DNA of 64,000 nt from Rostratula benghalensis (GCA_013399305.1 VXAI01000049.1:4550275-4614274); one strand, 5' to 3'. Shown: positions 10,681-21,779, counted from the stretch's first letter. Notes: generated by a model not told the origin, from the sequence alone. Translations and numbers: made by a program.

Positions 10681-11012
10681 AGAATCACGTTGAAAGTGTT
10701 AATGATTAACTTGATTCATGCTCAAATGAGGCCTTTTTTTTTCTTTCCTTTTTTTTTTTTTTTTAAAGCATATTGCATTAGTACTAAAATAAGCCATCAA
10801 TGCCAGTCCACCCTCTATTCACAGCTAAATATTTAAAGGAGGTTATTTATAGCTTCTTTAATGAATTCTTGGCTAAACAAAATGAAATTATGTCCTAGAA
10901 AAGTAGAAGCTATTTTGTAACCAGAACAGTGCAACTGTAAAATATAGTTCCATGAATATGTATTTTAAATAACAAGGGGTTGAGATCCAAGACTACCAGA
11001 CATGGGTAATTA
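10681..11012. other. AT-rich block, candidate conserved non-coding element
   Basis: This is sharply more AT-rich than the block before it, with a T-rich run at 10734-10764. The rest (about 10765-10980) has complex, non-repetitive AT-rich sequence. It contains TTATTTATAG at 10843-10852, which fits the MEF2 consensus YTAWWWWTAR. Conservation is a guess from texture and cannot be tested here. Confidence 0.4.
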
Positions 11013-11057
11013 GAGGGAAAAGGAGAGAAAGAAAGAGAGAGAGAAAGAGAGAGAGAA
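11013..11057 (+). repeat. GA-rich microsatellite
   Basis: Imperfect GAGA/GAAA tract, all purine on the + strand, and so a potential triplex-forming and GAGA-factor-like stretch. Confidence 0.9.
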
Positions 11058-12855
11058 CCCCCTTTAAAAAGATTTATTTAGATATCTTCTGAAACACTTC
11101 CCACTTCCAGTTACTTCAACAAAACCAAATGCCCCTTGTCACCATAGATCAGTTTCAAATAAAAATTAATTCTTTGCTTGTTTTCTTTTTTTTCCCCCTC
11201 CCCTTTTCTCCCCTTCCCTGCTCACGGGAAAAAGTAGGATAAATGCACCTTGGGTTTTAATGAATTACGGCCTCGGTTCAGGGAAGCATCCTCACTCAGT
11301 GATGCACTTTGGCATGTGCTTATGTCTCAAAGATTTTGCAAAGAAGAATGGATTTAACCACATGCTAAAACTAAGCACATGAGTGTTTTCCCTAATAGGG
11401 AGCCTGAATGTGCCTGTGCCCTTTCTGCAGTATATTTAATTGTCAGAGGGTTTGCAGCCTGGAATGAGCCTTCATCTTCAGTCTCTTCGCTTGGGCTTTA
11501 CCAGTAGATTCCTGTGCGGTGCCTGCAGCAGGGAGGACCAGCCGTAGGGTTTCTGAGAACATCTGTGAGTGCTAAACAATAAAAGCAGGTAAAAAACCTA
11601 AAAAAACCCCCATCACGTGAAGGCCCATCTCAACGAGGACTTAAAATTGGCTTTGTTTGCAATGCTGAAGCCAACAAGTGGCTGCAGATGACCACCAACA
11701 CACCAAGTGAAGCAAACACTGGGATGAAGCGATGGTGCCCCAAACTGTAGGGTTCCTGGTAAAGGGTTAACCTGTGGGGATGAGTGTCTCCCCAGTGCTG
11801 TGTTTAGTGATTTTATTCACTCTAATAATAATAAGGCTACATCTAGTAGATTTCTTGAACACCTGTGATGGGTTTTCCATGGAGCGCTGCCAAGGGCTTC
11901 GGGCAGGGGCAGACAAAGGGGCTTTTGGTTCTTCCCAGTGCATCCTGAGAGGTTTTACATGTCCTCGCCAGGAAGGATGCGGCCTGGCTGAAGCTGGGGC
12001 AGCTTTGGTGCCCAGTCACCAGGGTGGCACTGTCCTGGTGTGCCTAGTCCACAGGGGCATGGGGAATCAGTGCCAGCTGAGTGCAAGCAGGCATGGCTCC
12101 ATGGGCAGGTGGAAACGCAGCAGGAGAAAACAGCGGGGAAGGACATCATGGCACAAGGTGTCTTTGGTCCAAAATGAGAGCGGTGACAGCAGCCTGCCTA
12201 GGCACTGCATGGCCACAGGGACAAGTCAATGTGCCCCAGCTGTGCTGTGCCCCACAGCTATCCCATACAGCCCTTTGCAGGGCCATGATTGCATCAATTA
12301 GGCACCGCAAATTACCTGCTCAGCTTCCATTGCTCATTTGCAGGCAAGTTTGACTTTTTAATCTTCTTTAATTGCCCACAAGTAAGCTGGGCACCTACCT
12401 ATACCCAGAGAAGGGGTTGAGGAAGCTGAGGAGTTTCTGCAAGGAGAAGGAGAAAGAAGAAGGAGGTTGTGTGATGAGCACAGCCATGTCTGTGCCCCAG
12501 CTGCTGGCCTGGTGTGGGTTGGTGGAGCCCATGACCTGCATTTGGAGGTAAACTGGGTTTATTTCCTTCTCTCTCCTGTAAGACTAGTTGCACTTCGCAC
12601 TTTTCATTGCTCACTTAAAGCATCCAAGGCAGCAGATTTTTGTATGTTTCAAGAGTGTCTAAGCCAGCTGTTTTAGCCGTTCGTTTTAACAAAGTGATTT
12701 ATGTTGCAAAAAATGTGTTGGGATTAAAAGAAATCAGATGTGTGTATTTGGTATGCAATATTTTTGTGTTACAAATAGCTCCGTTCTAACCCGCATTAAC
12801 CCCACGAGACGTGAATTTTGCCAACTCCCGCTGTGTCTTTTAAATCAAATCCAGT
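11058..12855. other. Intergenic, no gene recognised
   Basis: Mixed composition. 11.77-12.35 kb is GC-richer and carries a 175-codon chance frame (11774-12301, +) with an alternative frame beside it. No recognisable domain, repeat or RNA gene. CpGs begin to accumulate from about 12780 into the island that follows. Confidence 0.6.
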
Positions 12856-12859
12856 AAAT

Positions 12860-13150
12860 CACTGCGAGCCTCTAAACACACCCCGCTCCTCCGGCAGCGG
12901 CCTCCGACGCCGCGCCGCCAATTAGGGACACCCGGCTTAAGCAGATGACGGGGGTGAGGGTAAGGGAGGGGGGGGTGTCTAAGGGCCGAGGGGTGCCCGG
13001 TGGCGGGGTGTCCCCCTTTGCCCACCCCACCACCCCCGGCCCGCTGCCCCCTCGGGGGCGTCGCGTCACGCCTGACGCCACGGCGCCGGCTTGCAGTTGC
13101 GGGCGGCCGCCGGTAGGTGGCAGCGCTGAGCGCAAAGGCTCGGCGGAAAG
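12860..13150. promoter_or_regulatory. Orphan CpG island
   Basis: By hand count about 33 CpG dinucleotides lie in about 290 bases, at very high GC, flanked by AT-rich DNA on both sides. It is about 3.6 kb beyond the inferred end of URI1 with no coding gene attached. G-run clusters (about 12949-12975) could form G-quadruplexes. A CTCF-like motif is embedded at its distal edge. It could be a distal regulatory element, an insulator or the promoter of an unannotated non-coding RNA; the sequence alone cannot decide. Confidence 0.8.
13110..13124 (+). promoter_or_regulatory. CTCF-like binding motif, forward orientation
   Basis: CCGGTAGGTGGCAGC matches 14 of 15 positions of the CTCF core consensus CCASYAGRKGGCRSY; only the A at position 3 differs. 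It sits in a CpG island at the edge between URI1 and the desert. In forward orientation, loop-extrusion rules predict contacts towards higher coordinates. Binding itself is inferred, and methylation of the embedded CpG could modulate it. Confidence 0.6.
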
Positions 13151-13238
13151 CTGCCAGTCAGTGATTATAATTTATTATTCATTTCTCTTATAGGTGGGGT
13201 GTGCAGACAGTTACAGTAATAATTACCAAGACTCGAGC

Positions 13239-13252
13239 GTTTCCTAGGCAAC
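13239..13252 (+). promoter_or_regulatory. RFX X-box-like motif
   Basis: GTTTCCTAGGCAAC matches the two-half-site X-box GTNRCCNNRGYAAC at all but one position. It lies about 115 bases beyond the CTCF-like motif. RFX factors bind such sites in promoters and enhancers, including ciliary and neuronal genes. One match by itself is weak evidence. Confidence 0.4.
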
Positions 13253-13274
13253 GGGGTTTTTTTTGCCCTCCTCT

Positions 13275-13296
13275 CCCCCCCCCCCCCCAACCCCCC
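13275..13296 (+). repeat. C-rich homopolymer (C14-AA-C6)
   Basis: Fourteen C, AA, six C. The opposite strand is a G-run that can form a quadruplex. Such tracts are prone to length error in assemblies. Confidence 0.9.
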
Positions 13297-14190
13297 TTCA
13301 TTCATGCTGTTGCGGGGAGTGTGCCTGTAAAGCATGACATTGCTGTATTCGGAGGTTTGTTGCCCTCCTGCTGCTCTGGGTTTGAGGTTAGTTACAGCAT
13401 CATAAGGTGCTCTCAAGCATAAAAAGCTCAGGCTGGGATTAAAGCACGCAGGGAACACTCTCGCTAAGTCTTTCCTTCTCCTGTTTCACTTTTAAGTAAC
13501 AAGGTTATAAAAATGCAAATGCCATCTCGGGGTTGTTAATAACTAATATTGGGAAGAATTCCTGCAAGTTGTAAAACATTTGTGTTTATTTTCCTTTTCT
13601 TTTCTTTTTGGTTTGGTTTGTTGTTGGGTTGTTTTTTGTTTTTTTTTTTTTTTTTTTTTTTCAAAAACAAACCCAGGTGAGGTGGCTCTGTGTATTTTAT
13701 GACTGTCTTGTGAAAACAGTATTTGCAAAAATTAAAAAAAAAAAAGGACTTGCAGCTTGATCCAGCCTTGCTGTGTGGAGCGTCATAAATCAATGGGAGC
13801 CGCTCCATGCAGCTAATGATAAGGTGGTATTTGTTGTTTACCCCGCTTTATGGTAATGGCTCGTGAGGAGGAGGGTGCTGTGTCCTTCCTGGAGGAGCAG
13901 GAGTAATCCTTGATGTGGTAACAGAGTAACAGAAACCACATCTATTACCAGAGATCTATAAATGAATCATATTATCCTGCATTTTTAGGCTTACTGGAGC
14001 GCTCATTTTCAGAAACTTACATCAAGCATTGTGCAAGGAGGAAAAGTAGTATTTTTCCAGCCCTGCGGTACAAGGGAGAGGGAATTCATGATGCAATCTT
14101 GTACTGAGATGGGGAATTTTCACCTGTTAAAAATTTGAAGTAAGATGCTAAAGCAAGATTACATCCAGAAAGATTGTAATCTGCCAGCGA
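13297..14190. other. AT-rich intergenic, partly enhancer-like
   Basis: Apart from the T-rich tract, the sequence between about 13810 and 14040 is complex and AT-rich with homeobox-like TAAT cores. It has the look of conserved non-coding DNA but no proof of it. No gene seen. Confidence 0.4.
13589..13661 (+). repeat. T-rich low-complexity tract ending in T23
   Basis: TTTTC and TTTGG/TTGTTG-like units run into an uninterrupted T23 at 13639-13661. Confidence 0.9.
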
Positions 14191-14960
14191 TGGGCTCCTC
14201 TTGGAAGGATGGGCTGTGGATTTATGGGGTGACCCAGCCTATGGAGTGCTCTGGGATCCCAGCTTGTTGGTACATTTTGATCTTTTTGAAAGGTTAATGA
14301 CAGTATTAAAAGTAAAAAATGAAGCCCACAAGCAGGCAAACAAACCCCTGATACATCATAACTCGCTTCTCAGCTTCCCGGAGCTTTGCCAGCTCAGACA
14401 AACTCACCAGCACGTGGTCCACTCCTCTGGTGGCCTCATCTGTGGGGATGGGGCACCCACCCTGCCCCTGCTCAGGTGACAAATCCCGTGCTCCAGGCCA
14501 TGTTGGGCTGTTGGGCCGTCTGTAGTTGGTGGTGGAAGTCGGCATCGGACTCTGCCCAGGCTGAAACAGGAGGTGAGCATCCCCCTGGGGCTGGAGCAAG
14601 CCCCATGGTGGGGAGCAGGGTGAGGTGTCTGCAGCCAGCAAATCCTAAATAGTTTGGGGCTCACCTGCATGGGGGTGATGGGCAGAAATTGCCTGTGCCC
14701 CTGGAGCGGGAGTGGGGGGGATGCTGTGAGTCCCACAGCACTACTGCTGCTCCAGTAGTAGTAGTACTGCTGCTCCTCTGCAGCTCACCCCCACCAGCGA
14801 TGCCTCTTGTGGCCTCCTCAAGTTTCCACTGCCAAAAAGGTGTCCCACCAAGTTACCCCCACTCGTGTCCCTGCCAGGGCTGAGCAAGTGCCCAGGGATG
14901 TGGTGAGAGACCGGGGCTGCGCTGCCAGGAGGTGCCTGGGTGAGCTCCCCGAGATACTTC
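14191..14960. other. GC-richer intergenic block
   Basis: Open frames of up to 111 codons overlap on both strands and are by-products of GC content. At 14742-14776 the 12-mer TACTGCTGCTCC occurs twice, 23 bases apart, around a GTA triplet run. No gene recognised. Confidence 0.55.
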
Positions 14961-15480
14961 AGTTTACATCAATCCAAATAACTTACTCTAATTCCTTCAG
15001 ATTTGGATTTAAGTTTTAAAGAAAGCTTCAAGTTACCTCAAAATAGCTTAGTAATTATTTTAATAACTTGTATGAGCAGGAACAATACCCACAGTGTCAA
15101 TTCTGGCTCACAAAATGTTTTTTTCAACTGTTCTGAGGAAAAAACAGCGAACAGTTCAACAGCTTAAATACAAGCGAGTGGATCTCCGGAGATTAATCTG
15201 TCTGGTGTTCCTCAGGTAAAGACTTCTGCACAATTTAACAAAGGAAATAATTTTCCTATTTTTATAATGCATGTCTCTCTGTGGTATAAATTACTAAAAC
15301 CACGCTGCTTATCCTCAGTAATGTTATAGATGCAGATAATTTACTGTGTATCACGTTATCAGTTCATTAAAGAGATGCAATAAAATCATTATTTACTAAG
15401 AAACAGCAACCCTTGCAATATCTTGTCAGAGAAATTGGCTGATGCAAGAGGATCATATTTAAGCCCATATTCACAATAGC
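14961..15480. other. AT-rich block, candidate conserved non-coding element
   Basis: Complex AT-rich sequence without repeats, containing many TAAT-type homeodomain cores and few stretches of simple sequence. The texture is typical of developmental enhancers in gene deserts. This is inferred, not shown. Confidence 0.35.
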
Positions 15481-15514
15481 CCTTTAAACATTTCATCTGC
15501 TTCCCACTTGAGTT

Positions 15515-15665
15515 TCGTGGAGGGAGGCAGTATTCCCGCAGCCCTTCGGCGGAGGTGACAAAGTTGAGCGCAGTCCGGCTGGTGGCCCTGCCGGGGCCCG
15601 ATCCGGCGGTGTCACCCCCCGCCACCCCGGGCACCCCAAGCTCAGTCCCCTGGCGCTGCTCGCTC
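15515..15665. promoter_or_regulatory. Small orphan CpG island
   Basis: About 14 CpGs in about 150 bases by hand count, within AT-rich DNA on both sides. No coding gene is attached. It could be a CpG-bearing enhancer or the start of a non-coding RNA. Confidence 0.55.
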
Positions 15666-15670
15666 TGCCA

Positions 15671-16407
15671 AAAGGATGCCAAAATATTAAGGGAGGTTCA
15701 GGCATTTCCTACCCCATCCCCCCTCTTCTCCTCTGCCTAAAGATTACTCTGCATCCTAGACAAAGGAAATATTTAAACTGTTAAATCTGAACAAAGATAC
15801 AGTCTGCGTATGACTTCTCTGAAGCCCTATAAAAATTCTTTAAAATTGCCTATTCACTCAAATTTACTGAGTGTAGCAAAAATGTCAAAGGCATAAAGTC
15901 AGAGAAGATTGAATAAAATAATGCAGAAAGACAGATTAGTCATGCACAGACCCACACAGCCTTTCACAGCACACAATACCACTTTTTATTACCGCTCTAT
16001 CTTTACAAAGACTATGTTCAATACATAGAGGATGATACATGGTCAGTCATGTAATCTGCCTTTGATTCCAAGACTCATTTATCTGGGCCCTTTTCACAAA
16101 GACATTGATGAGAGATTTCAGTGTTTTCAGTGCATTGTTTTATTTATCATATATAATGGCTGGCGGAAAAAAAAATAGGAATTATGTCAGAGATCCTGCA
16201 TAAAGGAGTTGTATAAAAGACTCTGTGACAAAGTTTTTGGTAAAACACATAGCAGCTCGGCTCAGGCGCGCTCTTTTTTTCCCCCAACCCCGTCCCCCTC
16301 CTCAAACACTTTGTGAATTGACAGCTGTCAAAAGCCCTGGAGGAGACACTGCCCACTGCCTCTGCCTGCTCTCGAAACCCTCGCAAAGCTGCCTCAAAAT
16401 TAACAAA
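15671..16407. other. AT-rich intergenic
   Basis: No gene or repeat recognised. Complex AT-rich sequence surrounds a GC-richer patch at about 16255-16390. Confidence 0.5.
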
Positions 16408-16444
16408 TTTTTCTTTTTTTTTTTTTCTTTCTTTCTTTCTTTTC
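16408..16444 (+). repeat. T-rich / CTTT microsatellite
   Basis: A T-run followed by several CTTT units. Confidence 0.9.
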
Positions 16445-16720
16445 CTGCTTTTAAATTTGAGCAATATTTTAATTGTTATTTTTAGCGATCCGGATTTATT
16501 ATTTATACATTCACCAAAGAAAAGAGTCAGTCACAGTTTTGTATCTTGCAAATTTAATAAAGAACAGCCCTTAAGATAGAATTTCTCAGCCTGCCAGGAT
16601 TGACAAAAGCCAGCTAATGCAGAAATGTCAACAGCAAACCTCATCAGCAGCCCCACCATGCCTTGCAATCAAGGGAAAGCTATGGCTTTACATAAACAAT
16701 AATATATAGCTATCTAAATA
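16445..16720. other. AT-rich block, candidate conserved non-coding element
   Basis: Non-repetitive, AT-rich, with no long open frame and no transposon hallmark. Possibly regulatory, by analogy with deserts beside developmental transcription factors. Confidence 0.3.
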
Positions 16721-18090
16721 TCTCTCCATGTGTGTGTGGAGACACTGCCCGAGACGTGGGAGGAGGAGGAGGAAGGGACGGGGCGCCTGGGCTCAGTGCT
16801 GCCTGGGCTCCTGGGGAAAGGCTCAGGGGGAAGGGCTGAGGGCTGATGCCCGATCCCATGGGATGGGGGACAGAATCCAGCACTTGGGTACACAGCGGGC
16901 CACCTGGAGCGAGCCCACTGGTGTGACTGGGGTTGTTCTAGATTTACACCGAGCGAGTGGGGCTGCTTTGCCGTGTTGAGACATGGGGGCTTGGGGGTGC
17001 AGGAGGAGAACTGTCTTCTCCTGCGTAGTGACGGGAGGTGGTTGGACCAACCAACCTCTGCCCTCACCCAAAAACGCAGCCAGGGCTGCACTGAGGTGGC
17101 AGCGCTGCCCCAGGGCAGGAGCGAGGTTTTGCTGAATCCTGGGGCAGTGGCCAGCGTGTGCATAAACTCTGCTCTTACTTGCAAAAGGTCTTTCAGAAAG
17201 TGCCTGGGTGACTTATTGCCAAGGGAGGTTTCCGCTGAAAGAAGGTGGACCTGGCCAGAGGCTGGGGAAGGGACCGTCGGGCTGCGGTGTGTCAGGAGAG
17301 AGCTTGGGCACCGTCTGAGGACATCCCTACCCAGGGCTGCAGTGTCTGGGGACAGGGGCCTGAAATAAAGGCCTAAACTGGGAATTAACCATAATGCCAG
17401 CAGTTTTAGACCCTCAGGAGGGTCTGTGAAGGGAGCAGGCGGAACGGCTGAATTTGGAAATCATACAGAAGCAGGGTGTATATGGACCTGAGATCTTCTA
17501 TAGGGCTGGCAGAGATAAATCACAGAGGTGTCCTTGACAAATATAGTAGCTTCCACTCAGGGCACAGTGTTAACCCACACTTAAGGCTGAGGCACATGAT
17601 TTAATAGGGAGAGACTTCGCGGCTTAAGCAAAATCTCTTGAGAAAAAAAAAAAAGAAAAAGCAGTGACGTTGGTGGAGCTGGGATGATTGTGCTGTCCCC
17701 AGGGGATGAACACCCCAAAACCCACTGTTGGGAGGGGGTCCCTTGCCGACTGAGGAGTGGGTGAAGGGAAGCTGGCACAATCTGGGCAGGGAGGATGCTG
17801 CTGGTGGTCCCCCTTGGGGGGAGCCCATGGCAGGAGGGTACTGGGTTCGGGATGGGGAGCTGGGACAGCCCCACGTGTGCCGCCTGCCACCGGCTGGGTC
17901 CCTTTAACCGCAGGGAGTGATGGAGAGCCCAAAGCTGCCGCTCTGCGAGGTCCCTATAATATAGTGCTGTGCAGCTGCAACTTAGATCGTGAGGAAAACA
18001 AAATGGGCCGACTGAAATGGAAACTTTTGTTACTTATAATGTTAATGAAACCAGTTTATCAGGCAGCGCAGAGGAAGTGGAATATTTAGT
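16721..18090. other. GC-richer intergenic block, no gene recognised
   Basis: Open frames up to 156 codons occur in several overlapping frames on both strands, which is a composition effect. No domain, splice-linked exon chain or repeat was recognised. An A12 run lies at about 17643-17654. Confidence 0.55.
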
Positions 18091-18870
18091 GCCATTTAAT
18101 GTCTAATCATCAGCATTTCTTTGAATAAATCACATTACATTGTCTAAAACCTGAAAAGACGAAGCTGTAATAATTTTTAATATGTTGTATTTTCATTAAA
18201 GGGACACCCTGTTTGCCATCTAGCCCTATGTGGTTTAGGGGAGGTTGTGTGCAATGTGAAAGTGTGTTTGGCATCTGCTGACCTGACTTGGTGACAGGGT
18301 GACTCGGCCATGGCATGGCCAGAGGGCAGAGCCATGTCCTGGGGGTCCCCCTTTGGTGGCTGGGTGCAGGGTGGGTGCTGAAAACTTGTGGCTCCGCTGA
18401 AGGTTTGAGGAGTGTCCTCGGGTTCTTTGGAACTATATCCCGGTGCCATCAAAGCCCTTTATATTAGCAGGAAGGGTTCCTTTCTCAAGGAACCATGTCC
18501 TGAATCGTGCCCTTCCCACTTCCTCCCATAGCATCCTGGTGTCCTCCTGCTGAGGGTGGGGGGTTTGCGTGTCCTCCCTGCCAGCCAAAGTGCCCATCCA
18601 TCCTTTTAATCCCCCAGGATGGCCTTGGCACCTCTCCAGTGGCCAGCTTACCCTGCTGCCCCCTTTGGCATCCTGTCTTGCCCCACGTGCCCTAGGTCCC
18701 CCCCAGGTGCCACCCAGGGCAGGGCTGCTTGCTGCCATCCAGCCCAGCACTGGGCAGCTCACAAAGGGCCAGTTCTTGCCCACCAGTGTCTTGCTCATCA
18801 CAACTTTTAAGTGAACTGCAATGAACCTATAAGTCATAATAAAATGAAATGATGACAGTTGTCTTCAAAT
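18091..18870. other. Intergenic, no gene recognised
   Basis: A GC-richer centre (about 18290-18760) with overlapping chance frames, flanked by AT-rich DNA. Nothing supportable. Confidence 0.55.
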
Positions 18871-20344
18871 CCATTGATTAATGGAAATACGGGTAGCTGG
18901 ACACAGACTATATGGTTATAAATGGTGCTGTCAAAATAAAATAATTATTGTATTAATAAGGAAGCTGTTCAGCATTGGCCCTACTGTACCTCTAAAAATA
19001 CTTCAGCCCTCGATGTGTTTTGTGTTTCACGATGCATCATGCGTTTTCCCGACGAGCGGTTCGGTGGTGTACGTTTTAATACAATTACTGTTTAGCAACG
19101 TGAGTCCCTTGGATCCTGGTACATGCACTGCAGCTGCAGATGGATTTTTTTATTGACTTAATACTAGTTCTAACTAGATCCTGAAGATTGACTAAGTTGG
19201 TGGAGCACATACCACTTTCAAGCAGGAATGGGAAAAAACTAGCATATCTTATTGTACCTGAAACACTCTATGATATGTACTAAATATTATGACTACTGCG
19301 AGCCCTGCAATAATTGATTCACCCACACAGCCATTTAGTCTGTGAGCTGTTCGTTTTACAAATTCTACAATCTTTTAGAAATTCTTTCAGTGAAGAAGAT
19401 TGCTGCCTGGCCTCAGATTCATTATGGTGATTGAATCCTCTTCAATAGAGAACTGTTTAAAGAGAGCACATCCCTGTGTGTCTCACTCAGAGTGAAGGCA
19501 CATAGGTTAAAAGCTTGTCTGGGTGGCATAATTCACTGCTGCTGTGCCAAACAATCACATCTTATTGTGACCTTCATAAGATACAAAAAGGCAACAGTAT
19601 GGAGCTAGTCTTTTTTTATTATNNNNNNNNNNNNNNNNNNNNTTAAACCACAGCACAATTTTAGCTACCCAACATCTGAAGCTACCAGAATCCCTAATTA
19701 AATAACCAATTAATAATGTAGAATAAAAAGAGCTATTTTTTTCAGACACAAAATCATAATTAATCAGAGTACAAAAAGCTGCCTGTCTTTATATCAGGAA
19801 AATATAGACTAGGTATTTAAATATTCTAGCACACCTGAACCTTGGCCATCCGTCATTGTTATGACTTAAAACATCTCAGACTAAATTAGGTTTTGTTTGT
19901 ATAGAGCAGTGAAAGTCAGATGGCTTGAATGACAAAATTAGAACATGCTCAAATCACTGAAACAAAACTGCATAAAAGGAAAGATGTGCAGGAGGAGTAT
20001 TGCTCGTGTTAAGCTGAAATCCTTCTTTGTGGGATTTTTTTTTCTCCTCTCCTCAAACTATTGTTTGTAACAATAGAAAGCAGAGAACAGCTCCAGGAGC
20101 TCTATCAGTGTTCTTTATATACATACCTTTTGGCACATTTATATATTAAAAGAAATAATATTGTTGTGTATAGCTGAAGCATCACCTCTGTTATTTCTAT
20201 TTAGTCAAGGAAATGCCATAACAATGGATATTTTTCAAGGAAGAATATCTTTGAAACACAAGACTATAGTCATTTTGTATAGCACACAAAGGTCAGGCTT
20301 ACCAGGAGTATATTTACATCTCTTTTACATTCAAAAGTTAAGGC
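18871..20344. other. AT-rich intergenic with assembly gap
   Basis: Complex AT-rich DNA with no gene. The 19000-19500 part is non-repetitive and could include conserved elements. The gap at 19623-19642 interrupts it. Confidence 0.5.
19623..19642. other. Assembly gap of 20 N
   Basis: Twenty N between a T-rich/ATTAT flank and TTAAACC. A round size suggests an arbitrary gap length, so the true missing length is unknown. Confidence 0.98.
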
Positions 20345-20373
20345 TTTTTTTTTTTTTTTTTTTTTTTTTTTTT
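20345..20373 (+). repeat. T29 homopolymer
   Basis: Uninterrupted run of 29 T, the longest homopolymer in the window. Confidence 0.95.
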
Positions 20374-21779
20374 CCCTTTTGGAAGTTTGTGATACATTTT
20401 GGCAAATTTATTCAAAAGGATTTTAATAAATATTCCGAAGGGGTTTATGTTTGCATGCTTCCTACCTTAACACCAACTAGTGTGCATGGGCAAGAAGAGA
20501 AGTTCTGCTGTTGTAGTTTGGGTGTTAATCTAGAGAGAGAGGGGAAGAGCTCTCTGGTCCCCAGGCTTGTGCAGCTGTGCTGCTGGGGGCCCCCTGCCAC
20601 AAAAGCCTCTGCTATAAAATGAGGCTCCACAACACGTAAATTGCTAAGTTTGGGCCAAATTCTGCAGCTCTTACTTGAGCAACCCTCTGGGTGACCTCGA
20701 GGGGAGATCTGCCGAATGAAGGGTTGCAGTATTTGGCCCTTTGTAATTGTTTCTGAGGTATAATTGATGAGAGGCTATTAATGGCTTCCAACTTTGATAA
20801 GTGTTTAACTTCATGGTTCTTGAATCTGTCTTGTTTTAAGCATGTCATAGGCCTTTTAACACCTCTTTTTAGGTGGAAATAGGTTTATAACTATGTGAGG
20901 CAAATCCTATGTGACCTTCATGAGTGTGGACATAGAGATATGTACATGCACACCTGTGTGTTCTATATAGGGGATAGAAATCAGCAGCTTCCCTTAAGGG
21001 AAAGCTCTATAGAGCAGAAAATTCTGTCTGTCTCTTTATAGTTCAACATCTTACCACAAAGGATCTCTGTCCACATAAAATTTGCTATTAACCTAGTAAT
21101 AAATAATTTTGGGGTGACAGTATATAGTATAAGACTTTGTGCAGGGGTTTTTTATTGGTAAACCAGCTATGAATCAACATACATGAACACAATAAAAATG
21201 TGCAAAATATATGTATTATAGTTCAGACTTTGTCAATAGGGCATTACATTGATCCGTTCTCTTTGATGTTATTTGCAGAGCTGCAGTGAGCATTTCGCCA
21301 GCGATGCAAACTTTGTTAAATTGCTTTAAAAAAAAAAAAAAAAATAGAGTTGGTTGGGTTTCTGAAGCACAGCTGGGCTTGTGTCTTGTTTTCTGGAGTT
21401 ATGAGTCTCTGTGCTCATGGAAGTACAAAGATGATGTCCCAAGGCTGTCTTAGGTCATCTAACTCACACATATAGTGGGGAATGGCAGAGAAGGTGATGG
21501 AGGCATACAGGACAACTTTGGATGAACAAAACCCCATCAAATAAAATAATCAGTAATTAATTAAAAAAACAGTGCTTCATGGCTACATGCAACTTTTTTT
21601 GTCTGATTATATGGTAGGGTGTGAGGGAAGGTGGCCCTTGCAGGAATGGTCTGAGGCTGCATGGCTGTGGTCACGCAGAGGTGCAGAGCTGTAGCCAAGC
21701 CATGGAGGCTGCTGAGCTGCTCTGCCAGGTACAAAGCTTGGGACATGGTTTTGCAGAAGTAATAACCAAAGCAATAATT
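20374..21779. other. Intergenic, no gene recognised
   Basis: Mixed AT-rich DNA with an A17 run at 21328-21344. Short chance frames only. Confidence 0.55.

Noticed and set aside
11774..12301. 175-codon plus-strand open frame
   Set aside because: No domain; an alternative frame is open beside it; no splice or promoter support.
14742..14776. CTG/GTA triplet cluster resembling an unstable trinucleotide repeat
   Set aside because: Only a few interrupted units and a 12-base direct repeat; too short to be expansion-prone.
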